Of a DNA stretch of 64,000 bases, positions 8,413 to 17,859 are shown piece after piece. The stretch is taken from NCBI RefSeq assembly GCF_024362485.1, contig NZ_CP101457.1, positions 62,001 to 126,000 on the forward strand, written 5' to 3'. Position 1 is the stretch's first letter, and every line of letters starts with the position of its first letter. A program made the translations under genes and the position numbers. The notes below the pieces were generated by a model that was not told the DNA's origin, ran no database searches, and saw nothing but the letters and a program-made list of their open reading frames with translations. Source of the stretch: Natronobeatus ordinarius. GTDB lineage: Archaea; Halobacteriota; Halobacteria; Halobacteriales; Natrialbaceae.

Positions 8413-9303
8413 TTATTGATCTGCTTTCGGATCCGGCCCGTATCGGGGTGTTCCGCACCACTGACACTCCCACATGGACTGTCCGGCCCACTCGTCGTCA
8501 GGGACGGCTTCGAATTTCAGGAATCGATGCGCAGTCTCCTCACCGCAGTCCCGACACACGAGATGTTTCCTGTTCGAACTCTCGCGTCGTGGGCTCTCGC
8601 TACTGATTTCCTCGACGGATTGTTGGACCGCAATCGCTGGCACGAGCCAGACATCGTCTGCGTCCGTGAGGAGGGGCGCAAGACGAGTCTCATCACGAAT
8701 CCCACCCCCGGTTTCGTCGTAGAGGAACATCGCGTGCTCACCGTCGTGAGGCGACTGCGTCGTGTCTGTCCATGTCGTCCGCTCCCGCGCCGCCGCGAGC
8801 ACCTGTGCGCCAGTCTCTGATGTGACCCGTACCGCTGGGGGGAGCGAGGGCCACTTGTCGGTCAGCTGTGCGGCGGGCTTTGTATCGAGGTCGTAGATCA
8901 GTTGGCAGTCGTCAACTACTGGATCCCTATCAGCCTTCGTGAGGAGTGTGGCTGCAGCAGCACCTTTCGCGACGGCGGCGTAGAACGTCGACGCTTCGAC
9001 GAGCAGATGGACGACGTGGAGTAGTGTCCACTCAGTATCCGGGGTGCGACTATCGTCGGTGGTTCCATCGAGATGATTCGAGAGGCAGAACCGACACTTG
9101 GTACGGTTCGCAGGAATCGACGCACCGCACGAGGAACACTCGCTTCGCGCTGATCTCGTTCGATCTGGATACGATTCGAGCCTTTCCTTTTGCAGTCCCT
9201 CTCCTTGTTCAGCGTTCCCTCGTCCAGTAAGCTGGTCGTCGGGAACGTGGTTCGCTTCACCAAGGGGTCGTAGTTCTTCAATATCAGAGTAGTGGTCCGT
9301 CAT
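8413..9303 (-). CDS. Double zinc-ribbon protein (296 aa)
   Basis: Two zinc-binding motifs bracket the protein: CSSCGASIPANRTKCRFC near residues 56-73 and CRDCGEETAHRF...CQWCG at the C-terminus. Between them is an alpha/beta region, with AAVAKGAAAATLLTKAD as a small-residue helix and DDCQLIYDLDTKP, VRVTSETGAQVLAAARE as mixed strands. No catalytic motif is obvious. Zn ribbons at both ends suggest nucleic-acid or protein binding. It shares strand with the TA pair upstream, separated by a ~60 bp gap. Confidence 0.65.
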   Translation of the reverse strand: MTDHYSDIEELRPLGEANHVPDDQLTGRGNAEQGEGLQKERLESYPDRTRSARSECSSCGASIPANRTKCRFCLSNHLDGTTDDSRTPDTEWTLLHVVHLLVEASTFYAAVAKGAAAATLLTKADRDPVVDDCQLIYDLDTKPAAQLTDKWPSLPPAVRVTSETGAQVLAAARERTTWTDTTQSPHDGEHAMFLYDETGGGIRDETRLAPLLTDADDVWLVPAIAVQQSVEEISSESPRRESSNRKHLVCRDCGEETAHRFLKFEAVPDDEWAGQSMWECQWCGTPRYGPDPKADQ

Positions 9304-9363
9304 CTCTTGTGGATGACTTCCCTCGTAATGATATTTGAACTCATGCTCCCCTTCATCACGAGA

Positions 9364-9813
9364 TCACTGTGACGACCACAGTGTCTCTATGCGTTGCTCT
9401 ATTGCCGTGAGGACGGTGGAGTATACTTCGAGTGGATGGAGCGACGGGAGTTCGAGGTCGGTAATTTTGATGGCAGACGGTGGCTCGTGGAAGTGCAACC
9501 GGGTGTTGTGCGTGTTTGGGTGCCGGTCCCAGCGACACTCCCAGCGTTCCCCGTTCTCGTGCTCTTCGACGTAGTGGACTGAAAAATCGCCAGTCGTGAA
9601 CCATCGGATGTCGAGACGGGCCGCTGTTGCTGTGTCAGGATATCGTCCAGCGTCGAGCAGTCCACGGAGCAGTCGAGGTTCGTATGAATCCGGATCGAAC
9701 GCAGTCTCGGCGACGAGTGAATCCGACGACAGGTGTCGCTCCAGCAGGCGCAGCGTCTGTCGATCCGGTGGGCCCGTCGAGTGTGAGGCCGGAGCCTCTG
9801 GTGGCTGGCTCAT
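9364..9813 (-). CDS. TumE-like toxin (DUF6516 type)
   Basis: 149 aa. The C-terminal half carries the family pattern: a WECRWDRHPNTHNTRLHFHE strand-loop-strand, then a Pro/Leu-rich segment (LELPSLHPLE) and a terminal helix (VLTAIEQRIETLW). TumE-type proteins are toxins partnered with an HTH antitoxin. The start codon directly follows the stop codon of the HTH gene (TAA then ATG), so translation is coupled. A paralogous pair lies at 57611-58612. Confidence 0.65.
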   Translation of the reverse strand: MSQPPEAPASHSTGPPDRQTLRLLERHLSSDSLVAETAFDPDSYEPRLLRGLLDAGRYPDTATAARLDIRWFTTGDFSVHYVEEHENGERWECRWDRHPNTHNTRLHFHEPPSAIKITDLELPSLHPLEVYSTVLTAIEQRIETLWSSQ

Positions 9814-10341
9814 TTAGGCCGGAATCAAATGCCCGTCGTTCTGGGAGAGCTGGCGAGCAAGTTCGTACAGCCTGATATCCCGAATCACGCCCTGCCACTC
9901 GCTGACTGCGATCATCCGCTCGTGGATGTTTTCGTGATCACCGTGGTCAAACACGTTGACAGTCGTTGGGTCGGTCGTCTCGAACTGTGATTCGTATTCC
10001 GTCCGCTGCGTTTCAAGCGTCTCCACGCGGTCGATGATTGCTTCGATAGAGAGCTCGGTTGCAATCCGACTGGCGTCCTGCCATTCGAGATACCCCTCGT
10101 TTCGTTCGTATGTCGCTGGGCGGCTGTCTCTATCGGCTCGAGCGATACCCATCTCCGCTAAGCGATCGAGGTGCTTTTTCGCGGCGTTTGGAGAGCAGTC
10201 CGCAAGCTCAGCGATCTCGGTGTAGGCAGTCGGAGAGGTAACGCCGAGGACGACGTCGTAGACACGACCAAACGTGTCTGTCCCCGTCTGCCACCGGTGC
10301 TGAGTATCATCGGAGGTGGGGGCCGGATCGAACTCGGTCAT
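9814..10341 (-). CDS. Winged-helix antitoxin/repressor (DUF7342-like), partner of TumE
   Basis: 175 aa. Residues ~20-80 form a winged HTH (AYTEIAELADCSPNAAKKHL, DRLAEMGIARAD). A wing-and-linker region with YERNEGYLEW follows, then a coiled-coil helix (IIDRVETLETQRTEYES) and a helical C-terminus (WQGVIRDIRLYELARQLSQN). This is the likely DNA-binding antitoxin that autoregulates the pair. The start at 10341 is ~29 bp from a TATA-like box, which fits a leaderless transcript. Confidence 0.75.
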   Translation of the reverse strand: MTEFDPAPTSDDTQHRWQTGTDTFGRVYDVVLGVTSPTAYTEIAELADCSPNAAKKHLDRLAEMGIARADRDSRPATYERNEGYLEWQDASRIATELSIEAIIDRVETLETQRTEYESQFETTDPTTVNVFDHGDHENIHERMIAVSEWQGVIRDIRLYELARQLSQNDGHLIPA

Positions 10342-10365
10342 ACGTATCTGTAGGCGCCCACTCTC

Positions 10366-10373
10366 AATATATC
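10366..10373 (-). promoter_or_regulatory. TATA-like box of the TA pair
   Basis: GATATATT on the minus strand is centred ~29 bp upstream of the HTH start codon, the spacing of leaderless haloarchaeal promoters. Confidence 0.5.
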
Positions 10374-10441
10374 TTCGGGTTCTTCAAATATCTGAAAAAG
10401 GATTCTGTGTTGGGTTACTGGAAAGGCAGGGCCAGTCTTGT

Positions 10442-10546
10442 TCAATCACGTAGTATTGCGACTGCCTTTCCGACCTGCCGGACGTGTTCACTCCGCTCCA
10501 GATCTAACTCCTCGGCGAGAAAATCAACTGCCTCTGTGAGCGTCAT
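10442..10546 (-). CDS. Possible 34-residue protein
   Basis: From ATG at 10546 the frame reads MTLTEAVDFLAEELDLERSE and ends AVAILRD. It is acidic with an amphipathic helical pattern and high GC at codon third positions, so it looks coded rather than random. It could be a small protein or the N-terminal remnant of a longer one. It sits downstream of the TFB gene on the same strand. Confidence 0.4.
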   Translation of the reverse strand: MTLTEAVDFLAEELDLERSEHVRQVGKAVAILRD

Positions 10547-10598
10547 GGTTGAGTAACTCCTCTCTCAGAGTACGAAGCTGACGTCCTTAAAAACCGGC

Positions 10599-11528
10599 TC
10601 ACACCGCGTTGAGTTCGTCTCTCCGGGCACGAACTGTCACAGCTGACATCCCTGCAGCATCCGCAACTCTCTGCTGTGTGAGTGAGCTTCCGTATTCCTG
10701 TGCAGCTTTGTAAATGCAGGCCGCCGCGACGCCACTCGGACGACACCCGTTTGAAATAGCAGTTTCTCGATGGTGCTTTGAGAGTGCCACTGCTCGACGC
10801 CGGGTGGCGTCTGAAATGTTAAGTTCCGACGCGAGACGGGGGATGAATTCGCTTGGTCGAACAGGCTGGGTCGGCAGTCCAAGTTCTGTATTCAGCGTCT
10901 TGTACGCATTTGCGACTCTCGATTGTTCGACGCGTGCTGCGTCGACGACGTCGTCGAGTAACCGTGAGTGGCCGTTACATCGACAGGCTCCGTAGATGCT
11001 TGCTGCCGCTATCGCCTCGATTGATCGGCCTCGAAGCAGATCTTCGGTTTGAGCGCTCCGGAACAGTTGACACGCCTGATCCCGAACCGAATCTGAGAGC
11101 TCGAGGACGCTCGCGATTCTTCGGACCTCACCCAGGCCGTGTGCGAGGTTTCGCTCGGCTTTCGACTGGAAGCGACCACGAGTCTGTTCACGCCGCATCC
11201 GGGATAGCTGCTGGCGCTTTCGCCCGGAAAGTTCGTTCCCGTTCGCATCTTTCCACCGACCGATTTCCGTCGACAGCCCTCGGTCGTGACGTGCCGCAGT
11301 CAGTGGAGCGCCCGTCCGCTTTCGCTGGTCCTGATCGTGAGTTCTCCATTCAGGACCGTGGTCGATTCGTTGTTCGTCAATAACGAGTCCACAGTTCTCG
11401 CAGACTGTTTCGACCGAGTTGGTAGTGACCCGGCCATTGCACTCGGGACATGAGTTCGTGCTGGAGTTTGTCTGGACGTCCTCGTCGAAGCCCGTTTCGT
11501 AGATGTCTCTGGTTGCCATTGTTCTCAT
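10599..11528 (-). CDS. tfb: Transcription initiation factor IIB (TFB)
   Basis: 309 aa. The N-terminal zinc ribbon CPECNGRVTTNSVETVCENC is followed by the B-reader/linker region (GPEWRTHDQDQRKRTGAP). Then come two cyclin-like repeats: SIEAIAAASIYGACRCNGHS in the first and RPSGVAAACIYKAAQEYGSS in the second, the latter ending with a recognition-helix region (TQQRVADAAGMSAVTVRARR). TFB recruits RNA polymerase to TBP-bound promoters. Haloarchaea use many TFB paralogues for alternative programmes, so an element-borne copy could redirect transcription. The start at 11528 gives 41 nt to the leader hairpin; MATRD at 11519 is an alternative. Confidence 0.9.
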   Translation of the reverse strand: MRTMATRDIYETGFDEDVQTNSSTNSCPECNGRVTTNSVETVCENCGLVIDEQRIDHGPEWRTHDQDQRKRTGAPLTAARHDRGLSTEIGRWKDANGNELSGRKRQQLSRMRREQTRGRFQSKAERNLAHGLGEVRRIASVLELSDSVRDQACQLFRSAQTEDLLRGRSIEAIAAASIYGACRCNGHSRLLDDVVDAARVEQSRVANAYKTLNTELGLPTQPVRPSEFIPRLASELNISDATRRRAVALSKHHRETAISNGCRPSGVAAACIYKAAQEYGSSLTQQRVADAAGMSAVTVRARRDELNAV

Positions 11529-11552
11529 CGTGTTACGGGGAACCCACCAGTA

Positions 11553-11586
11553 CGGTGAGCCCCTCACCCATTGAGGGGGAGAATAA
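11553..11586 (-). promoter_or_regulatory. Conserved leader hairpin, copy 4 (tfb)
   Basis: On the gene strand it reads GTTTATTCTCCCCCTCAATG followed by GGTGAGGGGCTC. The stem is CCCCTCA / TGAGGGG. The spacing from GGGTGAGG to ATG 11528 is 41 nt. Finding the element before a general transcription factor ties this leader family to regulation of the accessory region. Confidence 0.65.
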
Positions 11587-11686
11587 ACACCAGGTACTGG
11601 CAGATTCCCGTTTACGGTGGTTCTAGGAAGCTGGGTTCGTTGGTCCCCCTATTATATCATCTTCGACTAGCAATTCAGCGGCATCC

Positions 11687-12481
11687 ATGGCAAGCGAGTT
11701 ATCGAAAGCACAGCTCCAGAGAATCTCTGGGGCAGTCGCACCGCATCGTCACACGGAAGTGAACCAGCTGATCGAGTGGTTCGAACTTGAGGAGATGGCT
11801 GAGACGGAGATGGAGCTAGATGGGAGTACATCGGACAAGGTCTACGAGATCCTGAAGACCGTTGATGTCGAGCGGCGACGTGAAATCATCCAATATCTTA
11901 TCAACGAGGAAGCGCCGCTTCGAGTCGACGTTTTGGAACCGCTTGAGGATGCCCTACAGGGTTCAGATCTGGAACTTACGGACGGTGCTGACGGATATGA
12001 ACTGATCAAGGCCGTCTCTGGCCCTGCACAGCAAGCGAAAGCCCAACAGCGATCGTATATCGAGGAGTATGCTCCTCTTCGGGCGGTCGCATTCCTGGAG
12101 CGCGCTCGTAAGGAGCAGGCGCAGGGCCGCAATGCGAATGCGTTGTGGCACGGGCGGAACGCACTGGAAAAGATGACGACTGGAAACTGGCATTACAAGG
12201 AGGGACTGGCCGAATTAGCAAAGCAAAACATCGGCTTGATTGACCGCGAGCAGCATCACAATGACGGGCGGACGTACGATTACGAACTGCTGGCTGCACC
12301 GTACAACTATTGCTCGACGATCGGTGCCCATCCCCAAAACGTCGGATCGGCCAGTGCACTGCAGGCAACGACGGGACTCGTACAGGTCGAACAGGCGATC
12401 CACTTCGTGCTCAAAACGGGCGAGGAAGCGAACGATCGCGGAATCACGCTCACCCGCTGGGATTTCAGTCGATTACCCTGA
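11687..12481 (+). CDS. Hypothetical protein with possible HEPN-like C-terminal domain (264 aa)
   Basis: Begins MASELSKAQLQRISGAVAPH. The N-terminal ~100 residues are helical (LIEWFELEEM, KVYEILKTVDVERRREIIQY). The middle reads RAVAFLERARKEQAQ then GRNANALWHGRNALEKM, a helix pair with an R-x6-H arrangement that resembles HEPN domains, which are often RNases or RNase-like partners in TA and abortive-infection systems. The assignment is tentative. The gene is divergent from tfb and convergent with the next gene. Confidence 0.6.
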   Translation: MASELSKAQLQRISGAVAPHRHTEVNQLIEWFELEEMAETEMELDGSTSDKVYEILKTVDVERRREIIQYLINEEAPLRVDVLEPLEDALQGSDLELTDGADGYELIKAVSGPAQQAKAQQRSYIEEYAPLRAVAFLERARKEQAQGRNANALWHGRNALEKMTTGNWHYKEGLAELAKQNIGLIDREQHHNDGRTYDYELLAAPYNYCSTIGAHPQNVGSASALQATTGLVQVEQAIHFVLKTGEEANDRGITLTRWDFSRLP

Positions 12482-12488
12482 CGTGCAG

Positions 12489-13637
12489 TCACTCTAATTC
12501 GGCTTCTGTCTCAGCTGCCGCATCATTCAGCACCGTGTCCACGAGCGTTCCGTCCTCGACCCGGTGGGCACGGACTTCATAATTCCGGTGGTCTTGCCCG
12601 TACGTAGAGCGGTCCGGTGGCTTCTCTGCGTATCGGTAGCATTCAACGAACGTCGTTCGTGGGTGAATGACGCCCTCTTGGTTGAGCTGCACGACATCGA
12701 CGGTATTCCAGGTTTCCCAGTCGGTCGCTTCGACGAACTGGTTGAGTACGCTTTCCAGATATTCCGTGCTGGCTTCGTAATTGGCCGCCCCGCCGAGTTC
12801 AGCGTCGTAGGTCCCAGTGTGAGCGGCTGGATCTGATAGCCGTGAGGGAACGACTGGCGCGGAAACACCATATTCCTCGAGTGTCGATTCCACCTGCGCT
12901 CGGATGGCAGCGTCGGTATCCGGAGCCAGAATCACCCGATTTATGAGCGCATCCATATCTGCAGAGAGTGTGACGGCTTCGGGGTTGGACGGATCGTATT
13001 CCGATGGGCGTTCCATTCCATCTGTTCGGATTATCGGATTCCCTCCCTGATTCGTGAGAATCCGGAACTCCTGTTCGCTGTCGAACTCTCGATGCTTGAA
13101 AAAGTACAACGAGTAGAACATCCCTGTCGGTGTATGCTCCTCCTCGTAGTCGAGATACCGCACGATGCCCATATAGAGGTCATCGTCAGGGGCGATATGT
13201 TGCTCAAGCTGTCCGAATGTCGTTTCGATCGCGACTCCGTCACGTAGATCAGCATACTGGTCCCAGATCTCGGAGTCTTCATCTGTTCCGAGCCGCCAGC
13301 AATTCGCATAATAGTTCTGCCGAGCCTCCTCGCGGGCTTGCTCAACCCCCTCGGCAAGATCCATCTCCTCCCCGTTGTTCAACATCAGCGACTCAGTCTG
13401 GTTTGACTGGTGTCGTTCACGAATCCGGGCTGGCTGTGAGACTTGACCCTCGCGCGCCTCGTACCCATCGGCTTGGCCAGCTCGGAACCCATTTTCCAGA
13501 GTGTCTGCGAAATATTCCAGCGGCCTGTACCGTCGGATGACCATCCGGTCTGAGGGAACCATCCAATCCGTATGTGTCCCGGCGACTGAGCGCCGCGACG
13601 AGTCGTTTGGCATATGGTTTATGTCACTGTTCCTCAT
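12489..13637 (-). CDS. DUF2971-like protein (382 aa)
   Basis: Begins MRNSDINHMPNDSSRRSVAG. The family-like core is MVIRRYRPLEYFADTLENGF (start of the conserved region), NYYANCWRLGTDEDSEIWDQ and YADLRDGVAIETTFGQLEQH, followed by YFFKHREFDSEQEFRI. DUF2971 proteins are poorly characterised and often sit in phage or defence loci; the Cys-Trp segment and the acidic-Tyr motif are the usual conserved points. The frame stays open to 13718, but the upstream part lacks coding character, hence the start at 13637. The gene is convergent with 11687-12481, with 7 nt between the ends. Confidence 0.65.
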   Translation of the reverse strand: MRNSDINHMPNDSSRRSVAGTHTDWMVPSDRMVIRRYRPLEYFADTLENGFRAGQADGYEAREGQVSQPARIRERHQSNQTESLMLNNGEEMDLAEGVEQAREEARQNYYANCWRLGTDEDSEIWDQYADLRDGVAIETTFGQLEQHIAPDDDLYMGIVRYLDYEEEHTPTGMFYSLYFFKHREFDSEQEFRILTNQGGNPIIRTDGMERPSEYDPSNPEAVTLSADMDALINRVILAPDTDAAIRAQVESTLEEYGVSAPVVPSRLSDPAAHTGTYDAELGGAANYEASTEYLESVLNQFVEATDWETWNTVDVVQLNQEGVIHPRTTFVECYRYAEKPPDRSTYGQDHRNYEVRAHRVEDGTLVDTVLNDAAAETEAELE

Positions 13638-13823
13638 TTGTAGGTGTTCCCCGAGACGCCTAGAATGGGTATTCAGTATACGTCCCAGAGCCCATTCAGG
13701 CCCTAGAGTGGGGAACATAGCGTAAAATGGAGGCGGCCTTTAGAGTGGGTCGTGGATTAAAGATAAATATCCTACTATGGAAGTCTGAATAGTTCACACT
13801 CCGATTTTGGAAGTAGTGCGAAT

Positions 13824-13958
13824 GGTTGTGGCTGCGCGCGCAGCGAAGCGAGCACGGAGCGGAGGGTGGGGTGGCGGGGTCTGGGTCGGTCCGGCACACA
13901 GCAAAAAAGAACGGCCCTTATCCGGCCTATTCTTCCCCCACCGACCGCGCTCTGGGAA
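13824..13958. repeat. Direct repeat R1, remnant of the RPA gene 3' end and its downstream region
   Basis: It shares GGCTGCGCGCGCAGCGAAGC and the following ~115 bp with R2 at 19312-19444, with few mismatches. R2 covers the last codons of the intact RPA gene plus its 3' flank. R1 keeps a degraded match to that gene end on the minus strand (FPERGRWGKN against FPERGRWWE plus stop). The two repeats are in the same orientation and enclose 5.35 kb carrying the STAND NTPase, a small zinc protein and the HNH protein. Confidence 0.9.
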
Positions 13959-14042
13959 CTAGATGTCGGTGTAATGACTACTACTCAAGCAAAGTAAACC
14001 GGTTTCAATCAGCGAAGGCGCTAGACCAGACTCAAAGACCGA

Positions 14043-14050
14043 GTATTAAA
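14043..14050 (+). promoter_or_regulatory. TATA-like box of the STAND NTPase gene
   Basis: GTATTAAA centred ~29 bp before the ATG at 14076, consistent with a leaderless transcript. Confidence 0.5.
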
Positions 14051-14075
14051 CCACTCACCTGCAAAACCATCGAAT

Positions 14076-17000
14076 ATGGTTGACCCGGTCTCTATCAGCG
14101 CCAGTATTATCGCTTCTTCTACAGCGAAACACCTCTATGGGAAAGGCAAGCGGATGCACTTCCTGAATGAAGCTGTAGAAAACGCAGCTTCTCACGTAGC
14201 GGAGAGTCACGAGGGCTTGGACGCTGACGTCTTTATCGCCATTTTCGAGGATGACCATGTTGTTGACCTCGTCGAAGAATTTGATGACGGAGGCGACTTG
14301 ATCACGCCTTCAGATATTGCGGAGTCGTTCAACGAAGACATGCTCGGCGAAGAGGTCGAAGCTACGCCAGAGGACCTCGTGAACGAGTTTCTGAATCAAC
14401 TGGAGGTGGAGATCAGTAAAAACCAGGAACTTGGTCACAAGCTGATCATGGACTATTCGCAGCGAATCCACCAGCACACAGAAGATCTAGAGGAAGGTCA
14501 AACGGAGATACTTCTTGAGATCCAGAGGATAGCGGGCCGACTTCCGACGGGCAAGAAATACAGGGTTTTTCAGCCGATTCCGGAACGATTCCGGGAACGG
14601 CTCAACGGAGAACATCCGCATGACAGGTACGACCTCCCGTTCTTCGGCCGGGAAAATGAACTGGACAAGATCACCGACTTCCCGAACTCCGGGGAAGACG
14701 TGCTCATTCTCGCCGGACGGGCCGGGATCGGGAAGACAAGACTCGTCGTTGAGGGCAGTCTACTATTAGAGGCCGAAAAAACGGACTGGCAGGTATACTG
14801 GACAGATATACACGCCGGAAACATCGATGACGGGCTGGAGGAACTCGAACTGGAGGACGAGCGGAACACTCTACTCTTCGTAGACGATGCCCGGAACGCG
14901 GACCAGATCAAGCGCCTGTTCGACCTCGCAGAACAGTATCAGCCCCATCTCAAACTCATATTTACAGAGAGACCGCATTTCATCTCCTCGCTACAAGATT
15001 ACGGCAACCGATTCAGTGATGTAGAGACGGAGACAGTCGAACTTCAGCCGTTGAACACGGAGGACGTCCACGAAATCTTACGAGAATATTACGGGGTTAC
15101 TCACCCGGCTACACTTGATCAGATCGTTTCGATAAGTGAGGGACTCCCTCTTTTCGCCCATCTCCTTGCGGAGCAGTTCTCCGGTGACGAACATACATCA
15201 GATCCTGTTGCCCAAGATGAATCACTTGAAGCCGTCTTCGAAGACGTTCTTTCCGACATCCAGAAATTGGGGGAGCAACAAGGAGTTGGCAATCCGCAGA
15301 AGCTGGAGACCTACGTCAAGTATCTTTCCGCCATCGGTGAACTGGACACGAACAATGAGGACCTGCTACAGCAGTTCAGAGAAGCTATATCGGTGGACAG
15401 GCCCACCGAGATCGAGCTAAGAGAAATACTAACTGAAAACATCGGACTCGTGGCCGAGCATTCGAACCGTCTAACTGTCCAGCCTGACGCGCTCCAAGAA
15501 TACATTGTCTACAACAGTTTCTTCTCCGACTCCCCACGCGACTACCAAGGCGAAATCTACGACAACTTCAGTGAGTTCACAGGAAAGAATCAGATCAACC
15601 AGCTAGCGATAATTCACCGACGCTACAACTGTAGAGAGGCCCGGAAAACGATTCGAGACGCTCTAAATACGGAGATAGAGAACATAGGCGAATACGGGTT
15701 CGCAAAAAGAGTCAGACTTCTTCGCCGGTTCAAGATTCTGGCGTCAACGCATCCCCATTACGCAATAGAACTCGTCAAAGCCGCACACCGGGAAGAACTA
15801 CCGGAAGACCCGGAAGAAGAACAGCTTTTCCGGAGCTCGATGTATACCGCTTCTCCAGCAGGCGATCTCATTATAGAGTCAACCGACCTGCTTTCCAACG
15901 CCTTACAGGGAGAGCCGGAAGACGCCACGTGGTGGCTGCTCTGGATTGCAGTCAATTATCCGCCTCAGTCACAGCTCCAAACCGGTAGCGCGGATCAAAA
16001 ACTACGGCAGGCACTGCGGCCAGGATTTAATAAATCTCCGGGTGCCCAGCAGAAGATTCTGGGAGTGGTCGGCGAACACTTCCTCTCGGGAGACCTCGAC
16101 GACGAACTCAGACTTGACCTGCTTGACGTCATCGGAGAGGTTTCAAGCACCGAAATACACGATTTCTCTGTCGACCCGATCAACCGTTCCCAGATGCGAT
16201 CCTGGCAGGGGAAAGTCCCTGTTACGGAGCCCTGGCTGGAACTCCGTGAACAAGCAGTCGCCCTTCTCATCGAGATAATCCAGGAAGATCCACACCCGGA
16301 GATACGGAAAACCGCTGCCGAGAAACTCGGGAGTTTCGAGAACTCGCAGGCCCGGTACTACGGCGAACATCAAGAAGTATTCAACCAGGAGGAACTGGCC
16401 CGAGTACTCGAATTCGCCGCTGAATACGTCTCCGAAAACGAGGACTTGCAATGTATCGATGCACTGAGCCGGTTAGCCGAGCGAGATAATGCGGATGAAC
16501 TTGGAATCGAAGAGGAAACCCAGGGACTCCAGGAAGAATTAGAGGACAACGAGCGGTACCAACTTCTTCAGCAAATGCGGCGCGGGGGGCCGAAAAAGAT
16601 GGAGGAATGGGAGGCTGAAATCCGGAGCTTCGCAGAAGGAATCGATGAAGAGGAACTCGAACCAGGCGACTTCAAGGATATTGTCGCAGGAATCCGGGAC
16701 TCCTCATTCAACCGGTTCTTCATGATACTGGCAGATGAGCGCCCGGACTTCGGCGAACAACTTCTCGAAGCAGATGATCCTGATCTCACACCCTGCAAAC
16801 CGCACGTCCTGATGGGGATATGCTCTGCTGACCCTGAGAAGGGAAAGGACTTCGTCAACCAGTATATCGAAAAAGAACGGTTCGGCCTAGCTCCAGCCGG
16901 TCTCCGGTCACTAGCCACAGAAGATCTAGACTACGTACAAGAGAAAATCGAGGAACTACTAGAGAACCAGTCTCCGTACTCTCCGGAACTTATCTCCGGT

Positions 17001-17843
17001 CTAAGTCAAGTTTTGAACGGGTACTGGGAAGACCACCAAGAATGGACAGAATCTGTGCTCAGCACGCTTCTACACGATGCAGAATCACTTGACTCACAGT
17101 CCGTGGAAATGGTGCTGCGTCCCCTCCCGTTACACAATGACGATTCAGAGAACGTAGATGGAGAAATTCTCGAAGAGGTGTTAGACTACACCGAGAAAAG
17201 AGAAAATCTAACCTCGGAACCACACAGCCTCCAACTCGTAATCGCGGAAATCGCTGAGCGAAACCCAGAACAGTTCGTCAACTTCACCCTCCAACGACTG
17301 GAAAACGAATACACCGGCGTCTCACTCCTACCGACACACCTAGATGTAGAAACAGACCGGATGAAAGAAGCGGACAGCTACGACGCCGCAGTAAACGAAG
17401 TCTGCCAACGAATTCTCGACACCGACTACTACACCCCTATGGCGTTTTCAGACCTCACCGCATGCTTTCCCATAGCTGATATTGCTGAACGACTCGTAGC
17501 AAGAATCCCAGATTGCTCTGAGGACCAGTTGCTCCAAGTCATCTGGTATTGCAAGTTCCTCCCCGTAACCGAGAACACAGAGAAAATCTACCGTAAAGTT
17601 GTGACCGAAGGCGTTGACGACATCCGAGATGCAGAATCCGTTTCAAGCGTGATTCATGGAGCTCTATACACAGACGCCCTCGCTACTCGGAGTCTGTCCG
17701 AGGTCAGCAAGAAGGAAGACGAGATAGAGATGCTCCGCGACTGGCAAGAAGACTCTTCACTCCCATCCTCTGTCCGACTGTTCGCCGAAGAAGCCGAAGA
17801 TCACCTCCTAGATAGTGTAGAACGTCAAGAAAAGATGTTTTGA
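14076..17843 (+). CDS. STAND-type P-loop NTPase with long helical-repeat C-terminus, candidate defence protein
   Basis: 1255 aa. Residues 1-170 are a helical N-terminal region with a small hydrophobic helix near the start (SISASIIASSTAKHLYGKGK) and FIAIFEDDHVVDLVEEFDDG. An FFGRENELDKI motif precedes the NTPase, as in many STAND proteins. Walker A is GRAGIGKTR (GKT at 219-221), Walker B is LLFVDD (266-271), and LIFTERPHF is the sensor-like segment. From ~480 to the end are helical repeats of HEAT/TPR-like character (LLIEIIQEDPHPEIRKTAAE). The architecture (N-terminal effector candidate, STAND switch, repeat sensor) fits antiviral or signalling ATPases. The base composition is AT-richer than its neighbours, suggesting separate acquisition. 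The effector type is not recognised. Confidence 0.8.
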   Translation: MVDPVSISASIIASSTAKHLYGKGKRMHFLNEAVENAASHVAESHEGLDADVFIAIFEDDHVVDLVEEFDDGGDLITPSDIAESFNEDMLGEEVEATPEDLVNEFLNQLEVEISKNQELGHKLIMDYSQRIHQHTEDLEEGQTEILLEIQRIAGRLPTGKKYRVFQPIPERFRERLNGEHPHDRYDLPFFGRENELDKITDFPNSGEDVLILAGRAGIGKTRLVVEGSLLLEAEKTDWQVYWTDIHAGNIDDGLEELELEDERNTLLFVDDARNADQIKRLFDLAEQYQPHLKLIFTERPHFISSLQDYGNRFSDVETETVELQPLNTEDVHEILREYYGVTHPATLDQIVSISEGLPLFAHLLAEQFSGDEHTSDPVAQDESLEAVFEDVLSDIQKLGEQQGVGNPQKLETYVKYLSAIGELDTNNEDLLQQFREAISVDRPTEIELREILTENIGLVAEHSNRLTVQPDALQEYIVYNSFFSDSPRDYQGEIYDNFSEFTGKNQINQLAIIHRRYNCREARKTIRDALNTEIENIGEYGFAKRVRLLRRFKILASTHPHYAIELVKAAHREELPEDPEEEQLFRSSMYTASPAGDLIIESTDLLSNALQGEPEDATWWLLWIAVNYPPQSQLQTGSADQKLRQALRPGFNKSPGAQQKILGVVGEHFLSGDLDDELRLDLLDVIGEVSSTEIHDFSVDPINRSQMRSWQGKVPVTEPWLELREQAVALLIEIIQEDPHPEIRKTAAEKLGSFENSQARYYGEHQEVFNQEELARVLEFAAEYVSENEDLQCIDALSRLAERDNADELGIEEETQGLQEELEDNERYQLLQQMRRGGPKKMEEWEAEIRSFAEGIDEEELEPGDFKDIVAGIRDSSFNRFFMILADERPDFGEQLLEADDPDLTPCKPHVLMGICSADPEKGKDFVNQYIEKERFGLAPAGLRSLATEDLDYVQEKIEELLENQSPYSPELISGLSQVLNGYWEDHQEWTESVLSTLLHDAESLDSQSVEMVLRPLPLHNDDSENVDGEILEEVLDYTEKRENLTSEPHSLQLVIAEIAERNPEQFVNFTLQRLENEYTGVSLLPTHLDVETDRMKEADSYDAAVNEVCQRILDTDYYTPMAFSDLTACFPIADIAERLVARIPDCSEDQLLQVIWYCKFLPVTENTEKIYRKVVTEGVDDIRDAESVSSVIHGALYTDALATRSLSEVSKKEDEIEMLRDWQEDSSLPSSVRLFAEEAEDHLLDSVERQEKMF

Positions 17844-17859
17844 GAATAATAACGGTGTC

